DNA of 64,000 nt from NCBI RefSeq assembly GCF_034931125.1, contig NZ_JAYGHM010000028.1, positions 1-64,000 of the forward strand, read 5' to 3'. The stretch comes from Rivularia sp034931125. Its GTDB lineage: Bacteria; Cyanobacteriota; Cyanobacteriia; Cyanobacteriales; Nostocaceae. Below the pieces are notes generated by a model. It had not been told where the DNA came from and made no database searches. It saw only the letters and a list, made by a program, of their open reading frames with translations. Below, in pieces: positions 1-9,054 of this stretch (its first letter is position 1; every line of letters starts with the position of its first letter). Both the position numbers and the translations under genes were made by a program.

Positions 1-36
1 TGGACTACTAGTCGATAAAAAAAAACTCTATAATAA

Positions 37-978
37 CTAACTACTAACCAACGACAAAAACATACATTCCCAAACCAAACGCGGTTGTGCATAACATAGT
101 AAAGCTTTACGGGATTTTTCGAGTTGCTGAATCATATTTGGTTGCCGCAAATTTTGCCAATACACCTGTTGTAAATAATCAACTAACCATAACTGCGCTT
201 CGTTATCTAATATTTTATCAATTTGTTTCGCTAATTCTAATGCAGAGCGATAAGATAATGGCGGTTTAGTACAGGAATGTAATAATTCTGGGGGAATATT
301 TTGCATTTGTTCGTAAGCTTCAATGGCTTTTCCCGGACTACCTGCTGCAATATTTAACACTGTAGGATGATTTAATATTTCGCTGTGTCCTGATAATGTC
401 AATACTTGAGACATTGAGGCTGAATCTAAACAGTAGAAAGGAATTTTTTGACACCGAGAAACTAAAGTTGTTAATAGAGAATCTGGTGTTGGAGCAATCA
501 AAATTATTGTTGCTTTTCCCGGTTCTTCTAAAGTTTTGAGTAAAGCGTTCGCAGCAGATTCTGCCATTGTCTCGGCTTGTTCTAACACTACCAAATTTCG
601 AGACGCTTCTAAAGGTGGACGACTCAGGAATTGAGTAATCTCGCGAATTTGTTCTAAACGAGTTATCGGGGGTGCTTTGCGCTTTAATCCTTTCTCTGCG
701 GCTTCTGAAGCACTGAATAGCTTTCCTTGATGTTGATAACTTGGCTGTACCCAAAGTAAATCGGGATGATTTCCTTTTTCTAATTTGCTTTTAATAACAG
801 CAGTATTTTGATGATTTTGAGTAAATAGCAATTGCGAAAAACATCGTGCAGTTAAACTTCGTCCTACTCCAGAAGAACCTACGAATAAATATGCTGGAGC
901 AATTCTATCTTTAGCAACAGCTTGTTTGAGTAATTCTACAGCTTGGGTTTGTCCGATGACTGGTGCGAAGAAATCCAT
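37..978 (-). CDS. holB: DNA polymerase III delta-prime subunit
   Basis: Clamp-loader subunit of the replicative polymerase, acting in the cytoplasm with gamma/tau and delta to load the beta clamp. The N-terminus (MDFFAPVIGQTQAVELL) is the usual start of cyanobacterial delta-prime. The P-loop region reads VGSSGVGRS, with Arg where a true Walker A has Lys, as expected for the non-ATPase delta-prime. The SRC motif (VSRCQKI) and the NALLKTLEEP block typical of clamp-loader AAA+ proteins are present. An in-frame start at 1026 would add 16 residues, but these are only translated heptamer repeat (PYSLLPAPCSLK), so I take the ATG at 978. It lies downstream of tmk on the same strand, a pairing common in cyanobacteria. 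No Shine-Dalgarno is seen, because the repeat abuts the start codon. Confidence 0.93.
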   Translation of the reverse strand: MDFFAPVIGQTQAVELLKQAVAKDRIAPAYLFVGSSGVGRSLTARCFSQLLFTQNHQNTAVIKSKLEKGNHPDLLWVQPSYQHQGKLFSASEAAEKGLKRKAPPITRLEQIREITQFLSRPPLEASRNLVVLEQAETMAESAANALLKTLEEPGKATIILIAPTPDSLLTTLVSRCQKIPFYCLDSASMSQVLTLSGHSEILNHPTVLNIAAGSPGKAIEAYEQMQNIPPELLHSCTKPPLSYRSALELAKQIDKILDNEAQLWLVDYLQQVYWQNLRQPNMIQQLEKSRKALLCYAQPRLVWECMFLSLVSS

Positions 979-984
979 TTTTAG

Positions 985-1019
985 TGAGCAGGGAGCAGGG
1001 AGTAGGGAGTAGGGAATAG
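985..1019. repeat. Heptamer tandem repeat directly upstream of holB
   Basis: Tandem units of GGGAGCA/GGGAGTA/GGGAATA, a short tandemly repeated repetitive (STRR) type common in filamentous cyanobacteria. It ends within a few bases of the holB ATG (minus strand), where the ribosome-binding site should be. Confidence 0.85.
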
Positions 1020-1045
1020 TTATCAATTTCTTATGATTAAAACAG

Positions 1046-1091
1046 GCGGTTTAAACCGCGTCTACACAAGCAAAACCCGCCTGCGCGGGTT
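1046..1091. repeat. Two adjacent palindromes between tmk and holB
   Basis: A perfect palindrome GCGGTTTAAACCGC (1046-1059) is followed by a 7-bp stem-loop AACCCGC-ctgc-GCGGGTT (1074-1091). The second has the core of a dispersed cyanobacterial repeat (cctgcgcggg) also seen near 5785, 14610 and 18190. It could attenuate transcription between tmk and holB, but no U-tract makes it a clear terminator. Confidence 0.6.
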
Positions 1092-1152
1092 AAATATATA
1101 TAATAATAGTCCAGGTCGCCGGACTTCGCCTATTTAGATGCGGTTTCAACCG

Positions 1153-1818
1153 TCAGAACGAGGGATTATTTTGACTAGTAATAATTTCCCACTCCTGCAA
1201 TTTAGAAGTTAATCTTTGCTGAATTTGCTTTTGTACGTCTTGTTTATTTAAACTAGCTTCTATTTTAAAATTTCGTTCTGGATATGAAGCGGCTAATTCT
1301 TTGTATCCCTTTTGAACGCGACGATGAAAGTCGATTTTTTCTTGTTCGATTCTATCAGCTATATCACCGTTTTTTCGCTTCCGAGCTAATCCTTGTTCAA
1401 CGTCTAAATCTAACCATAAAGTTAAATCGCTTTTTAATCCCGATGTTGCGATCGCGTTGAGTCGATCGATTAAATTCATGTCTAAGCTGCGACCGTAACC
1501 TTGATAAGCAATTGTTGAATCAATATAGCGATCGCATAATACAACCTTCCCCGATTTTAAGTTCGGTAATAGCTCTTGTTCTACGTGTTGACAGCGGTCT
1601 GCGGCGTACAAAAGTAACTCTGTGGTAGCAGTTATTGGTTTATCTTCGGTGTTTTCTAATAACAACGAACGGAGATGCAATCCTAATTGAGTTCCACCAG
1701 GTTCGCGAGTTGTGACCACGGGTATACTTAATTGTTGCAGCCATTCACAACAAAGCTGCATTTGCGTAGTTTTACCACAACCTTCTACCCCTTCAAAAAC
1801 AATTAATTTACCGTTCAT
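1153..1818 (-). CDS. tmk: Thymidylate kinase
   Basis: Phosphorylates dTMP to dTDP with ATP in the cytoplasm, the last specific step of dTTP synthesis. The start at 1818 (MNGKLIVFEGVEGCGKTTQ) puts the P-loop GVEGCGKT at residues 10-17. The DRYIDSTIAYQGYGR block supplies the conserved DR(Y/F) substrate motif, and REPGGTQLG is the dTMP-binding segment. About 221 residues is normal for the family. An upstream in-frame start at 1839 adds seven residues (MVVDLNI) with no homology value. It is first in the tmk-holB pair and divergent from the ABC exporter at 2128. Confidence 0.96.
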   Translation of the reverse strand: MNGKLIVFEGVEGCGKTTQMQLCCEWLQQLSIPVVTTREPGGTQLGLHLRSLLLENTEDKPITATTELLLYAADRCQHVEQELLPNLKSGKVVLCDRYIDSTIAYQGYGRSLDMNLIDRLNAIATSGLKSDLTLWLDLDVEQGLARKRKNGDIADRIEQEKIDFHRRVQKGYKELAASYPERNFKIEASLNKQDVQKQIQQRLTSKLQEWEIITSQNNPSF

Positions 1819-1859
1819 GATATTTAAATCTACCACCAATTAAACATATCATATGGTTG

Positions 1860-1948
1860 AGTAGGGAATAGGGAATAGGGAATAGGGAGTAGGGAGTAGG
1901 GAGTAGGGAATAGGGAGTAGGGAGTAGGGAGTAGGGAATAGGGAGTAG
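1860..1948. repeat. Heptamer STRR array (GGGAATA/GGGAGTA)
   Basis: About twelve tandem 7-bp units alternating GGGAATA and GGGAGTA in the divergent spacer between tmk and the ABC exporter. There is no spacer/repeat alternation, so it is not CRISPR. Slippage would be expected to change its length between strains. Confidence 0.92.
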
Positions 1949-2127
1949 AAACATTTTACAGAATATAACTATATTGATGAAAACAGGTCAATCTTTGGGT
2001 CGGGGTTTGGGAAAGAATTCCCCAACTCTTAGTTTTTCCTGTCAGGTGAAGCTTATTATTAACGGATCGATCTCTAGCGTTGAGAAACTACTCAAAAGCT
2101 GATACCGTCTGAACAATAATAAATCAT

Positions 2128-3867
2128 ATGTATGGGACTTGCAGCTTGAATCGGTCTAACTATTGGCAACTTTTACCTTATATCCGTCCCCAATGGGAAG
2201 CGATCGCTAAGGGTTTTGTCGGAATTATCGGATATGTAGCAGCGACATTAGGATTAATTAAGCTTGTAGAAGAGTTAGCAACTCCCTTTGGAGAAGGAAA
2301 TGTTGTAGAGATAGCGAAACTTGCCGTTATATTAGCGGGAGTTTTCCTTGTGCGAGGCTTTTTTCAGTCAGTACAAGATATTTATATGGCAAAAGCTGCC
2401 TTAAGAGTAGCTTATAACCTCCGCAAGCAGGTTTACGCTCATTTACAAAAGTTAAACCTCAGCTACTTTGAAACCGCAAAAGCTGGGGATTTATCTTACC
2501 GACTCACCGAAGATGTCGATCGCGTTGGGGAAGTTGTCCACAAAATGTTTCACGATTTTATCCCCTCTGCTTTGCAATTAGTCGCGATTCCCATCTACAT
2601 GGTATATCTTAGCTGGCAACTAACCCTAGCAACATTAGTTATCGCTCCGTTGATGGGTGTGTTGATTGCTTGGTTTGGCGATCGTCTACAAAAGTTATCT
2701 CGTCGCAGCCAAAACCATGTATCGGATTTGTCTGCAATTTTAACTGAAGTATTTGGCGGAATCCGGCTTATTCAAGCGTTTGCGGCGGAGTCCTACGAAG
2801 TTGCACGGTTTAGTAAGGAAGCAGAAAGCACTTATAAAGCAAAATACTATACGGAAAGATTAAAAGCGATTCAAATTCCTATTATTGGATTTTTGCAAGC
2901 ATTAAGTTTTATATTATTACTTTTCTTCGCTGCATGGCAGATTTCGATCAAAAATATCACGGTTGGAACGTTTTTCAGCTATCTTTCCGCAGCAGCTTTA
3001 TTAATTGATCCCGTGGGTCATACTACTAATAATTATAATTTATTCAAAGAAGGCGAAGCTTCTGTAGACAGAGTTTTTGAATTATTAGTAATTGAACCAG
3101 CAGTAGTGGAAAAATCAGACGCGATCGCTCTTCCCCGAGTTACGGGTAAAGTCGAATATCGTCACGTTACGTTTGCGTATCAAGCAGATAAACCCGTAAT
3201 TAAAGATATCAGTTTATTAGCAATGCCGGGAGAAGCGATCGCTCTTGTGGGTGCTTCCGGTGCGGGGAAAACTAGTTTTGTAAATCTTTTACCGCGTTTT
3301 TATGATATCCAAAGAGGTGAGATATTAATCGATGGAGTTGATATTAAAGACGTAACGCTAAATAGTTTGCGCCGACAAATTGGTATAGTACCGCAAGAAA
3401 CCGTGATGTTTTCCGGTACAATCGCCGAAAATATCGCTTTCGGACAAATCGATTTTGATATCCAAGCCGTTAAAGAAGCGGCAAAAATCGCCAACGCCGA
3501 TGATTTTATCAGTCAAATGCCCGATGGTTATTATACCGTAGTCGGCGAACGCGGCGCGAGCTTATCTGGGGGACAGCGACAAAGAATTGCGATCGCTCGT
3601 GCTGTTTTGCTCAATCCCAGAATTTTGATTTTAGATGAAGCGACATCTGCACTAGATTCGGAATCGGAAGCTTTGGTACAGGAAGCATTGGAAAGATTAA
3701 TGGTAAATCGCACGGTATTTATTATTGCTCACCGTTTAAGTACTGTGAGAAAATGCGACAGAATTTTAGTTATGGAACAAGGGGAAGTTGTAGAGTCGGG
3801 AACTCATGATGAGTTGTTAGCTTTTGAGCGTCGTTATGCAAGGTTTTATGCTCGACAATTTAGTTAA
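2128..3867 (+). CDS. ABC exporter, fused permease and ATPase (MsbA/HepA-like)
   Basis: Half-size ABC exporter expected to act as a homodimer in the inner membrane. An N-terminal six-helix membrane domain covers about residues 15-310 (with the FETAKAGDLSYRLTEDVDRV coupling segment). The ATPase domain covers about 340-575, with Walker A GASGAGKT near residue 375, signature LSGGQ near 479, Walker B ILILDEATSALD and the H-loop IIAHRLSTV. The length (579 aa) is normal. The layout is the same as lipid A or heterocyst-glycolipid/polysaccharide exporters of cyanobacteria (HepA/HglK-neighbour type), but the substrate cannot be read from sequence. The start ATG at 2128 has no clear Shine-Dalgarno. It is transcribed alone. 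Confidence 0.93.
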   Translation: MYGTCSLNRSNYWQLLPYIRPQWEAIAKGFVGIIGYVAATLGLIKLVEELATPFGEGNVVEIAKLAVILAGVFLVRGFFQSVQDIYMAKAALRVAYNLRKQVYAHLQKLNLSYFETAKAGDLSYRLTEDVDRVGEVVHKMFHDFIPSALQLVAIPIYMVYLSWQLTLATLVIAPLMGVLIAWFGDRLQKLSRRSQNHVSDLSAILTEVFGGIRLIQAFAAESYEVARFSKEAESTYKAKYYTERLKAIQIPIIGFLQALSFILLLFFAAWQISIKNITVGTFFSYLSAAALLIDPVGHTTNNYNLFKEGEASVDRVFELLVIEPAVVEKSDAIALPRVTGKVEYRHVTFAYQADKPVIKDISLLAMPGEAIALVGASGAGKTSFVNLLPRFYDIQRGEILIDGVDIKDVTLNSLRRQIGIVPQETVMFSGTIAENIAFGQIDFDIQAVKEAAKIANADDFISQMPDGYYTVVGERGASLSGGQRQRIAIARAVLLNPRILILDEATSALDSESEALVQEALERLMVNRTVFIIAHRLSTVRKCDRILVMEQGEVVESGTHDELLAFERRYARFYARQFS

Positions 3868-4028
3868 TGTTTATTCTCAAAAGTAACTTATAAAAATAAG
3901 GAATTTTGTTAACTTGCATATATTAACCCGAACCCAACAAGTTAATTTCTCATTTATTTCTAATTCTTTTTATCAAGATGCAACCTGAAATAAAATTTAG
4001 AATGATTCCTCACAAAGTTACTCATAAA

Positions 4029-4358
4029 TTAAATTAATTTCTCAGAGTCAGAATCCGTTTCATTCGGTCCAGGCATCCATTTAGGAGTATAAATAGGCGA
4101 TTTTGCTTCGACTCTACCGACAATTGATGCTGCTGCACCGCAAAATATTACTACAACTTGAGCAACATCTTGACCGTAGTTTACAGGTTCTCCTTTCAAG
4201 GCTTTATCGACATCTTGTCCCACGATAGGGGCGATCGCTGCGGTTGAAGTAAAAACAATACCCCAAAAAGTTTTACTTCCAAATAGACTTTTTCTTTGTT
4301 TATGAGTAGCTTGTGATTGTTGATTGTTTTGTTCTTGTGGTTGATTGAAAGCGGTCAT
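4029..4358 (-). CDS. Small membrane protein of unknown function
   Basis: 109 residues. A polar, Gln-rich N-terminus (residues 1-25) is followed by two hydrophobic stretches, near residues 31-47 (FWGIVFTSTAAIAPIVG) and 67-82 (VVVIFCGAAASIVGRV), and a Pro-rich tail (YTPKWMPGPN). The two-helix layout with a central Gly-containing loop resembles phage holin-like proteins, but that is a topology resemblance only. An AAGGAG element lies about 15 nt upstream of the ATG, rather far. It stands alone, with no phage lysis gene nearby. Confidence 0.6.
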   Translation of the reverse strand: MTAFNQPQEQNNQQSQATHKQRKSLFGSKTFWGIVFTSTAAIAPIVGQDVDKALKGEPVNYGQDVAQVVVIFCGAAASIVGRVEAKSPIYTPKWMPGPNETDSDSEKLI

Positions 4359-4548
4359 GATTCTATTTTTTCACTCCTTGGATAGGTACGATAATTAAAA
4401 ATGTTTTGTAATTTAAACTTCACCGTATAAATCCTGGTTTCGGAAAGATTTGTGAAAATAATTATAAATACTTAAGTACAATTACGGTTGGTGATATTCG
4501 GACTACAAGGTTTTATAGGGCTTCTTAGTTCAGTTATGCAGTGAGATA

Positions 4549-4682
4549 TATAGCGGTTCTCATTTGAATAGAATACAAAAGAACCTTACCCAGCCGCCAT
4601 ATTGCTCCCCTCTCCTTACCAAGGAGAGGGGGTGGGGGTGAGGTTCCGCGAAATGTATTGCACTCAACTCAAAACCGCTATA
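4549..4682. mobile_element. Foldback/MITE-like element with TATAGCGGTT termini
   Basis: Inverted termini TATAGCGGTT at 4549 and AACCGCTATA ending at 4682, with imperfect complementarity continuing inward. The interior holds a hairpin (CCCTCTCCTT-acc-AAGGAGAGGG) related to a second copy near 34385. There is no coding capacity. The length of about 134 bp and the terminal repeats suggest a non-autonomous element, and no matching transposase is present in the window. Confidence 0.6.
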
Positions 4683-4822
4683 GCTGTAGCAGCTTAGTTC
4701 TCTACATTTTTGTAACGCTAACGTAAAAATATTTTTTGCAAAACCCCTTGCACCTCACGTTACGTGAGGCTCTACATTAAAAATGTCGTTAATAAAAGAA
4801 TTAAAAAAAGGGGTAAATAGTT

Positions 4823-5575
4823 GTGCAAACTTCTTGGAAAGTTGGCGAATTGGCTTCGCTGACTGGTTTAACTGTACGTACTCTTCATCATTATGATGAG
4901 ATTAATCTTTTAAAGCCTTCTGAATATACAGATTCGGGACATCGTTTGTATGGGGAAGAGGATATTATTCGACTCCAACAAATTCTTTCGCTAAGACAGT
5001 TGGGTTTTAGTTTGGAAGAGATCAAAAATTGTCTGCAAAATCCCGATTATTCGCCAGTTACGGTGGTTAAATCGCATATTGAAAAATTAAATCAACAAAT
5101 TGAAGTTCAGCAGCAGCTTACAAGACTTCTTCAAGGAATTTCTATGCGTTTACAAGCTGAAGAAAAGGTTGATGTAGATGATTTGATGAAAACAATTGAG
5201 ATAATAAAAATGTCTGAAGAATTATTTAATCAATATTACACCAAAGAACAACGCCAATATTTAGATGAACGCGCTCAAATAGTTGGTGAAGAAAAGATTC
5301 AACAAGTACAACAAGATTGGCAAGATTTGTTTGCAGTAGTAGAAGCAGAAATGAATAAAGGAACCGAACCTACCGATGAAAAAGTGCTTGCTTTAGCTAG
5401 ACGTTGGAAGGAATTAGTAGAAAGTTTTACTGGTGGAAATTCTGGTGTGATGCACAGTTTAAATAACATGGTGCAAGCTGAATATCCCACAATGCAGCAG
5501 CAATTTGGTTTTCCCGATGCTCGATTATTTGAGTACATTGGTAAAGCTTTGAACCAGTTAGCAATGGACGGTTAA
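4823..5575 (+). CDS. MerR-family regulator with TipAS-type ligand domain
   Basis: Cytoplasmic transcription regulator. Residues 1-70 are a MerR winged helix-turn-helix (WKVGELASLTGLTVRTLHHYDEINLLKPS, then GHRLYGEEDIIRLQQILSLRQLGFSLEEIK). Residues 75-110 form the dimerisation coiled coil. The C-terminal 140 residues look like the TipA-S antibiotic-recognition domain (LFNQYYTKEQRQYLDERAQ, then LARRWKELVESFTGGN). TipA proteins trap thiopeptide-like drugs and activate their own promoter and multidrug transporters. No transporter sits next to this copy. It starts at a GTG preceded by AAAAAGGGG. The 3' end is followed by a sequencing gap. Confidence 0.88.
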   Translation: MQTSWKVGELASLTGLTVRTLHHYDEINLLKPSEYTDSGHRLYGEEDIIRLQQILSLRQLGFSLEEIKNCLQNPDYSPVTVVKSHIEKLNQQIEVQQQLTRLLQGISMRLQAEEKVDVDDLMKTIEIIKMSEELFNQYYTKEQRQYLDERAQIVGEEKIQQVQQDWQDLFAVVEAEMNKGTEPTDEKVLALARRWKELVESFTGGNSGVMHSLNNMVQAEYPTMQQQFGFPDARLFEYIGKALNQLAMDG

Positions 5576-5939
5576 TAGTTATCAAAATCGCCCTCACCGA
5601 GTAAAATTTTAAGGTCTGAGCAAGACAGNNNNNNNNNNNNNNNNNNNNNNNNNNNNNNNNNNNNNNNNNNNNNNNNNNNNNNNNNNNNNNNNNNNNNNNN
5701 NNNNNNNNNNNNNNNNNNNNNNNNNNNNNNNNNNNNNNNNNNNNNNNATACTCACCCTCGAAGGGTGGGGCTACAGGAACAAATCCCGCCTGCGCGGACT
5801 TTTGGAAGGTTGCAAGATATCATTGTAGTTTTTGCATTTTGCTCTATATTTATATCGATTACCGAGCTATTTTTTGTGTAACGAGCGAGCAAGATGCTCG
5901 CACTACGAAAAAGATAATTTCCTATAAATTGATAATTGA
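5576..5939. other. Spacer with assembly gap and dispersed repeats
   Basis: Positions 5629-5747 are N. The right flank carries pieces of dispersed repeats (CCCGCCTGCGCGG near 5785 and an inverted GCGAGCAAGATGCTCGC near 5886). No coding potential is seen in the readable part. Confidence 0.8.
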
Positions 5940-7982
5940 TTATTTCACCATTTCCAATAACTGCTGTTCGCTCAATTGAGCAATCCCCAATTTCTCGGCT
6001 TTTGCTAATTTAGAACCGGCGTTTTCTCCTACTACCAGATAATCTGTGCTTTTACTAATTGAATTAGATACTTTTCCCGCAAATTTCTGAATCAATTCCT
6101 TGGCTTCATCCCGCGTTAAGGTAGGTAATGTTCCGGTGACAACGAAAGTTTTACCGGCTAATTTTTGATTAATCACAGATGGTGCTGGTTGCGTTTCTAC
6201 AAGCTGCAATCCGGTATTTTGCAAACGTTCAATTAATGTTTGATTGGCTTCTATACGAAACCATTTATCGATACTTTCGGCGATTTCTACACCTATTCCG
6301 TAAATGGCTTCGATATCTGTAACTTTGGCTGCGGCTAATTTCTCTACACTATCAAATTTCTCAGTTACGGTTTGAGCGATCGCACTTCCTACATGACGGA
6401 TTCCTAATCCATATAATACCCGCGACCAAGGTTGATCTTTCGATTTTTCAATGGCATCTATCAGCTTTTCTGCCGATTTTTGACCCATTCTTTCTAAATT
6501 AGCTAATGTTTCTGCCGTCAATTCGTATAAATCAGCTACAGAATTAACTACTTTCTTATCTACCAATTGATGCACTACTTTCTCACCCATACCCCGAATA
6601 TCTAAAGCGTTGCGACTTACCCAATGCTCTATGGAACCTTTGAGAATTGCAGCACAGTTGGTATTAACGCATCTCGTCACCGCTTCACCCTTTTCTCTGA
6701 CCACGGGTTGACCGCAAACCGGACAATTCGTAGGCATTTCAAAAGGTGTGGTATTTTCCGGACGCAATTCCTTAAGTACTCGTACCACTTCCGGAATGAT
6801 TTCCCCGGCTTTACGCACGATGACGGTATCCCCAACTCGGATGTCTAATTGGGAAATGCGATCGCCATTATGTAGTGTAGCTCTCGATACTGTAGTTCCG
6901 GCAAGCTGGACGGGGTACATTTCCGCCAAGGGAGTCAGTGCGCCAGTTCTACCGACATTTACCGAAATATTCTCCACGCGAGTTGGTGCTTCTTCGGCTG
7001 CGTATTTAAGTGCGATCGCCCACCGAGGGAATTTGTTTGTAAAGCCTAATTCTTGCTGTAACGGGAATGAGTTGAGCTTTACGACAACACCATCGGTCAT
7101 ATAAGGTAAGTTTAACCGTTCGGTATCCCAATGCTGATAATATTGAGCAACTTCATCTAAGGAATGACAAAGTTGTTTATTTGGGTTTACTTTAAAGCCT
7201 AATTTTCGTAATAATTCCAAAGCTTCCCATTGATTATTCGCAAAAGCATCATCCATACCGGGAATTTGCAAAGTATAAGCAAAGAAATCTAAGCGTCTTT
7301 TATCTACCTTGCGAGAATCTAACTGTCGTAAAGTACCAGCAGTCGCATTTCGGGGGTTAGCAAATTGACTTTCACCAGATGATAATCTTTCCTGATTGAT
7401 TTTTTCAAATACATCCAAAGGTAAAAACGTTTCACCACGTACTTCTATTTGTTGTAACGAATCGTGATTTTCTATTTCAATATCATCCAAATTCAATCTT
7501 AAAGGAATCGAACGAATTGTCCGCACGTTTTGAGTAATATCTTCCCCACTCACCCCATCACCGCGAGTTACACCCCTTACTAAAATGCCATTTTCGTAGG
7601 TTAAAGCTAAAGCATTACCATCAATTTTCAACTCGCAGACATAATCTACATTTTCTTGCGGAGATGCATTTCTTCGCCATCTTTCATCCCAATTTTTTAA
7701 TTCGTCAACATCGAAAGCATTTTCTAAACTGTACAACGGAATATTGTGACGTACCGAAGTGAAGCCAGTTGCAGGTTTTTCACCTACTCGTTGCGTTGGA
7801 CTATCGGGAGTAATTAATTCCGGGTATTGTGTTTCCAAATCCTGCAATTCGCGATACAATTTATCGTAGATTGCGTCTTCTATGGTGGGAGCGTCGAGGA
7901 CGTAGTAGGCGTAGCTGGCTTGGATTAGGAGTTTTCGTAGTTCTTCGATTCGTTGTTTGATTTCTGGTTGGGTGGATTGCAC
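5940..7982 (-). CDS. ligA: NAD+-dependent DNA ligase
   Basis: Seals nicks in DNA during replication and repair, using NAD+ as adenylate donor. Domains in order: Ia (about 1-70, YYVLDAPTIEDAIYDKLYREL), adenylation domain with the catalytic Lys119 in CELKIDGNALAL, OB fold, a Cys4 zinc finger (CPVCGQPVV ... CVNTNCAAI, near residues 414-440), helix-hairpin-helix repeats, and a C-terminal BRCT domain (KLAGKTFVVTGTLPTLTRDE) ending at LLEMVK. 680 residues is full length. The start is a GTG at 7980-7982 with a strong AAGGAGG nine bases upstream. It is monocistronic. Confidence 0.98.
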   Translation of the reverse strand: MQSTQPEIKQRIEELRKLLIQASYAYYVLDAPTIEDAIYDKLYRELQDLETQYPELITPDSPTQRVGEKPATGFTSVRHNIPLYSLENAFDVDELKNWDERWRRNASPQENVDYVCELKIDGNALALTYENGILVRGVTRGDGVSGEDITQNVRTIRSIPLRLNLDDIEIENHDSLQQIEVRGETFLPLDVFEKINQERLSSGESQFANPRNATAGTLRQLDSRKVDKRRLDFFAYTLQIPGMDDAFANNQWEALELLRKLGFKVNPNKQLCHSLDEVAQYYQHWDTERLNLPYMTDGVVVKLNSFPLQQELGFTNKFPRWAIALKYAAEEAPTRVENISVNVGRTGALTPLAEMYPVQLAGTTVSRATLHNGDRISQLDIRVGDTVIVRKAGEIIPEVVRVLKELRPENTTPFEMPTNCPVCGQPVVREKGEAVTRCVNTNCAAILKGSIEHWVSRNALDIRGMGEKVVHQLVDKKVVNSVADLYELTAETLANLERMGQKSAEKLIDAIEKSKDQPWSRVLYGLGIRHVGSAIAQTVTEKFDSVEKLAAAKVTDIEAIYGIGVEIAESIDKWFRIEANQTLIERLQNTGLQLVETQPAPSVINQKLAGKTFVVTGTLPTLTRDEAKELIQKFAGKVSNSISKSTDYLVVGENAGSKLAKAEKLGIAQLSEQQLLEMVK

Positions 7983-8158
7983 GCTTGTACGCCTCCTTTT
8001 AAGAGTTTGGGAATATAGGTTTAATATAAGCTTTTAGTGCATTTGTACTAAATTTATTGGTGATTGTCAAGATTTTTGGGATTATAAACCGCAGAGAGCG
8101 CGGAGAGCGCGGAGGGAAGAGGGGGAGAGAGGAAGAGTAAAAAATGATAATTAATTTC

Positions 8159-8342
8159 TTGTAGGGTGTGTTAGACGCACGACTGTATACTGATTTAACA
8201 GATCAATTAAAATGTTCGTCTAACGCACCATCTATCCTTTAACAAAATTACGGGATTGTTAAAATAAAAAATGGTGCGTGACGTTATAAATATTATCGCT
8301 CGCTACGTACAATATTTTTCGTAAGCGTCACACACCCTACAA
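8159..8342. mobile_element. MITE-like double-hairpin element upstream of the toxin-antitoxin pair
   Basis: Termini TTGTAGGGTGTGTTAGACGC (left) and GCGTCACACACCCTACAA (right) are near-perfect inverted repeats. Internally TCTAACGCACCAT and ATGGTGCGTGACG pair as well, so the element can fold as two nested hairpins. About 184 bp, non-coding. A related end (ACACACCCTACAA) occurs beside the gap at 33205. It ends 32 bp before the antitoxin start and may carry or disturb that promoter. Confidence 0.65.
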
Positions 8343-8374
8343 AATATGGTTTTATTAATTAGGACAGATAACCA

Positions 8375-8641
8375 ATGCATATTCAAATAAAAAAAGAACA
8401 CGAAAAATTTATTCAAGCGCAAATTGCTACAGGTAGATATAACAATCCTGAAGAAGTAGCTGATATCGCATTTCAATTGTTAGAAAAGTTGAATGTTGAA
8501 TATGCTCAGTGGATAGAAGAAACTCGTGAAAAAGTTGATGTTGCTATTGCAGAGCTTGAACGTGGAGAAGGTTTGGATGGTGAAACTGTAGTGAATCAAA
8601 TATTAGAAAGATTTCAAAAAGCTCGTGAGAGACAAGAATGA
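8375..8641 (+). CDS. ParD-like antitoxin
   Basis: 88-residue antitoxin of a type II toxin-antitoxin pair. It should bind and neutralise the downstream ParE-type toxin and repress the operon. The N-terminal segment (MHIQIKKEHEKFIQAQIATGRYNNPEEVADIAFQLLE) matches the ribbon-helix-helix/CopG-ParD pattern, with the typical I..GRY.NPEEV motif. A charged helical tail (residues 45-88) would wrap the toxin. Its stop overlaps the toxin start by four bases (ATGA), which implies translational coupling. Confidence 0.85.
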   Translation: MHIQIKKEHEKFIQAQIATGRYNNPEEVADIAFQLLEKLNVEYAQWIEETREKVDVAIAELERGEGLDGETVVNQILERFQKARERQE

Positions 8642-8943
8642 GTAATTATATTATTTCACCATCTGCAACTAGAGATTTAAATCAGATTGCTGATTATTTT
8701 CTCACACGCAATCTTGAAGCAGGAGAAAAATTATTTAGGGAGTTTAATAAAAAGTGCAAAAACTTGGCGAACTTTCCCAAAATAGGACGCAGTTATGCTT
8801 ATATAAAACCTTCATTACGTGGTTTACCATTAGATGGATATATTATTATTTATCAAGTAATTGATGATGGGGTTGAAATTTTGCGAGTAATTAGTGGTCG
8901 TCAAGATTTAGAATCTTTATTTACAAATTTAGATAATGAATGA
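8638..8943 (+). CDS. ParE/RelE-family toxin
   Basis: 101-residue toxin of the type II pair. The fold pattern is recognisable: ISPSATRDLNQIADYF, then FPKIGRSYAYIKPSLRGLPLDGYIIIYQVIDDGVEILRVISGRQDL, as in ParE proteins. ParE relatives poison DNA gyrase, while RelE relatives cut mRNA on the ribosome. The absence of obvious RelE catalytic residues favours ParE, but the target is inferred. The start overlaps the antitoxin stop. Confidence 0.87.
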   Translation: MSNYIISPSATRDLNQIADYFLTRNLEAGEKLFREFNKKCKNLANFPKIGRSYAYIKPSLRGLPLDGYIIIYQVIDDGVEILRVISGRQDLESLFTNLDNE

Positions 8944-9054
8944 AGAATTATAAATTTATAAATTAGATTAAAGCGGCTCAAAAAAAATCGCCTATCTATA
9001 GACGATACAGGTTTAAAATGACAATTTTTTATTAAGTGAAAAAGAAGGACTTAC

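Noticed and set aside
338..754. 138-residue minus-strand frame within holB
   Set aside because: It is a shadow frame; the holB frame has the conserved clamp-loader motifs.
1860..1948. Possible CRISPR array
   Set aside because: The 7-bp units are contiguous with no spacers and match the STRR type of cyanobacteria.
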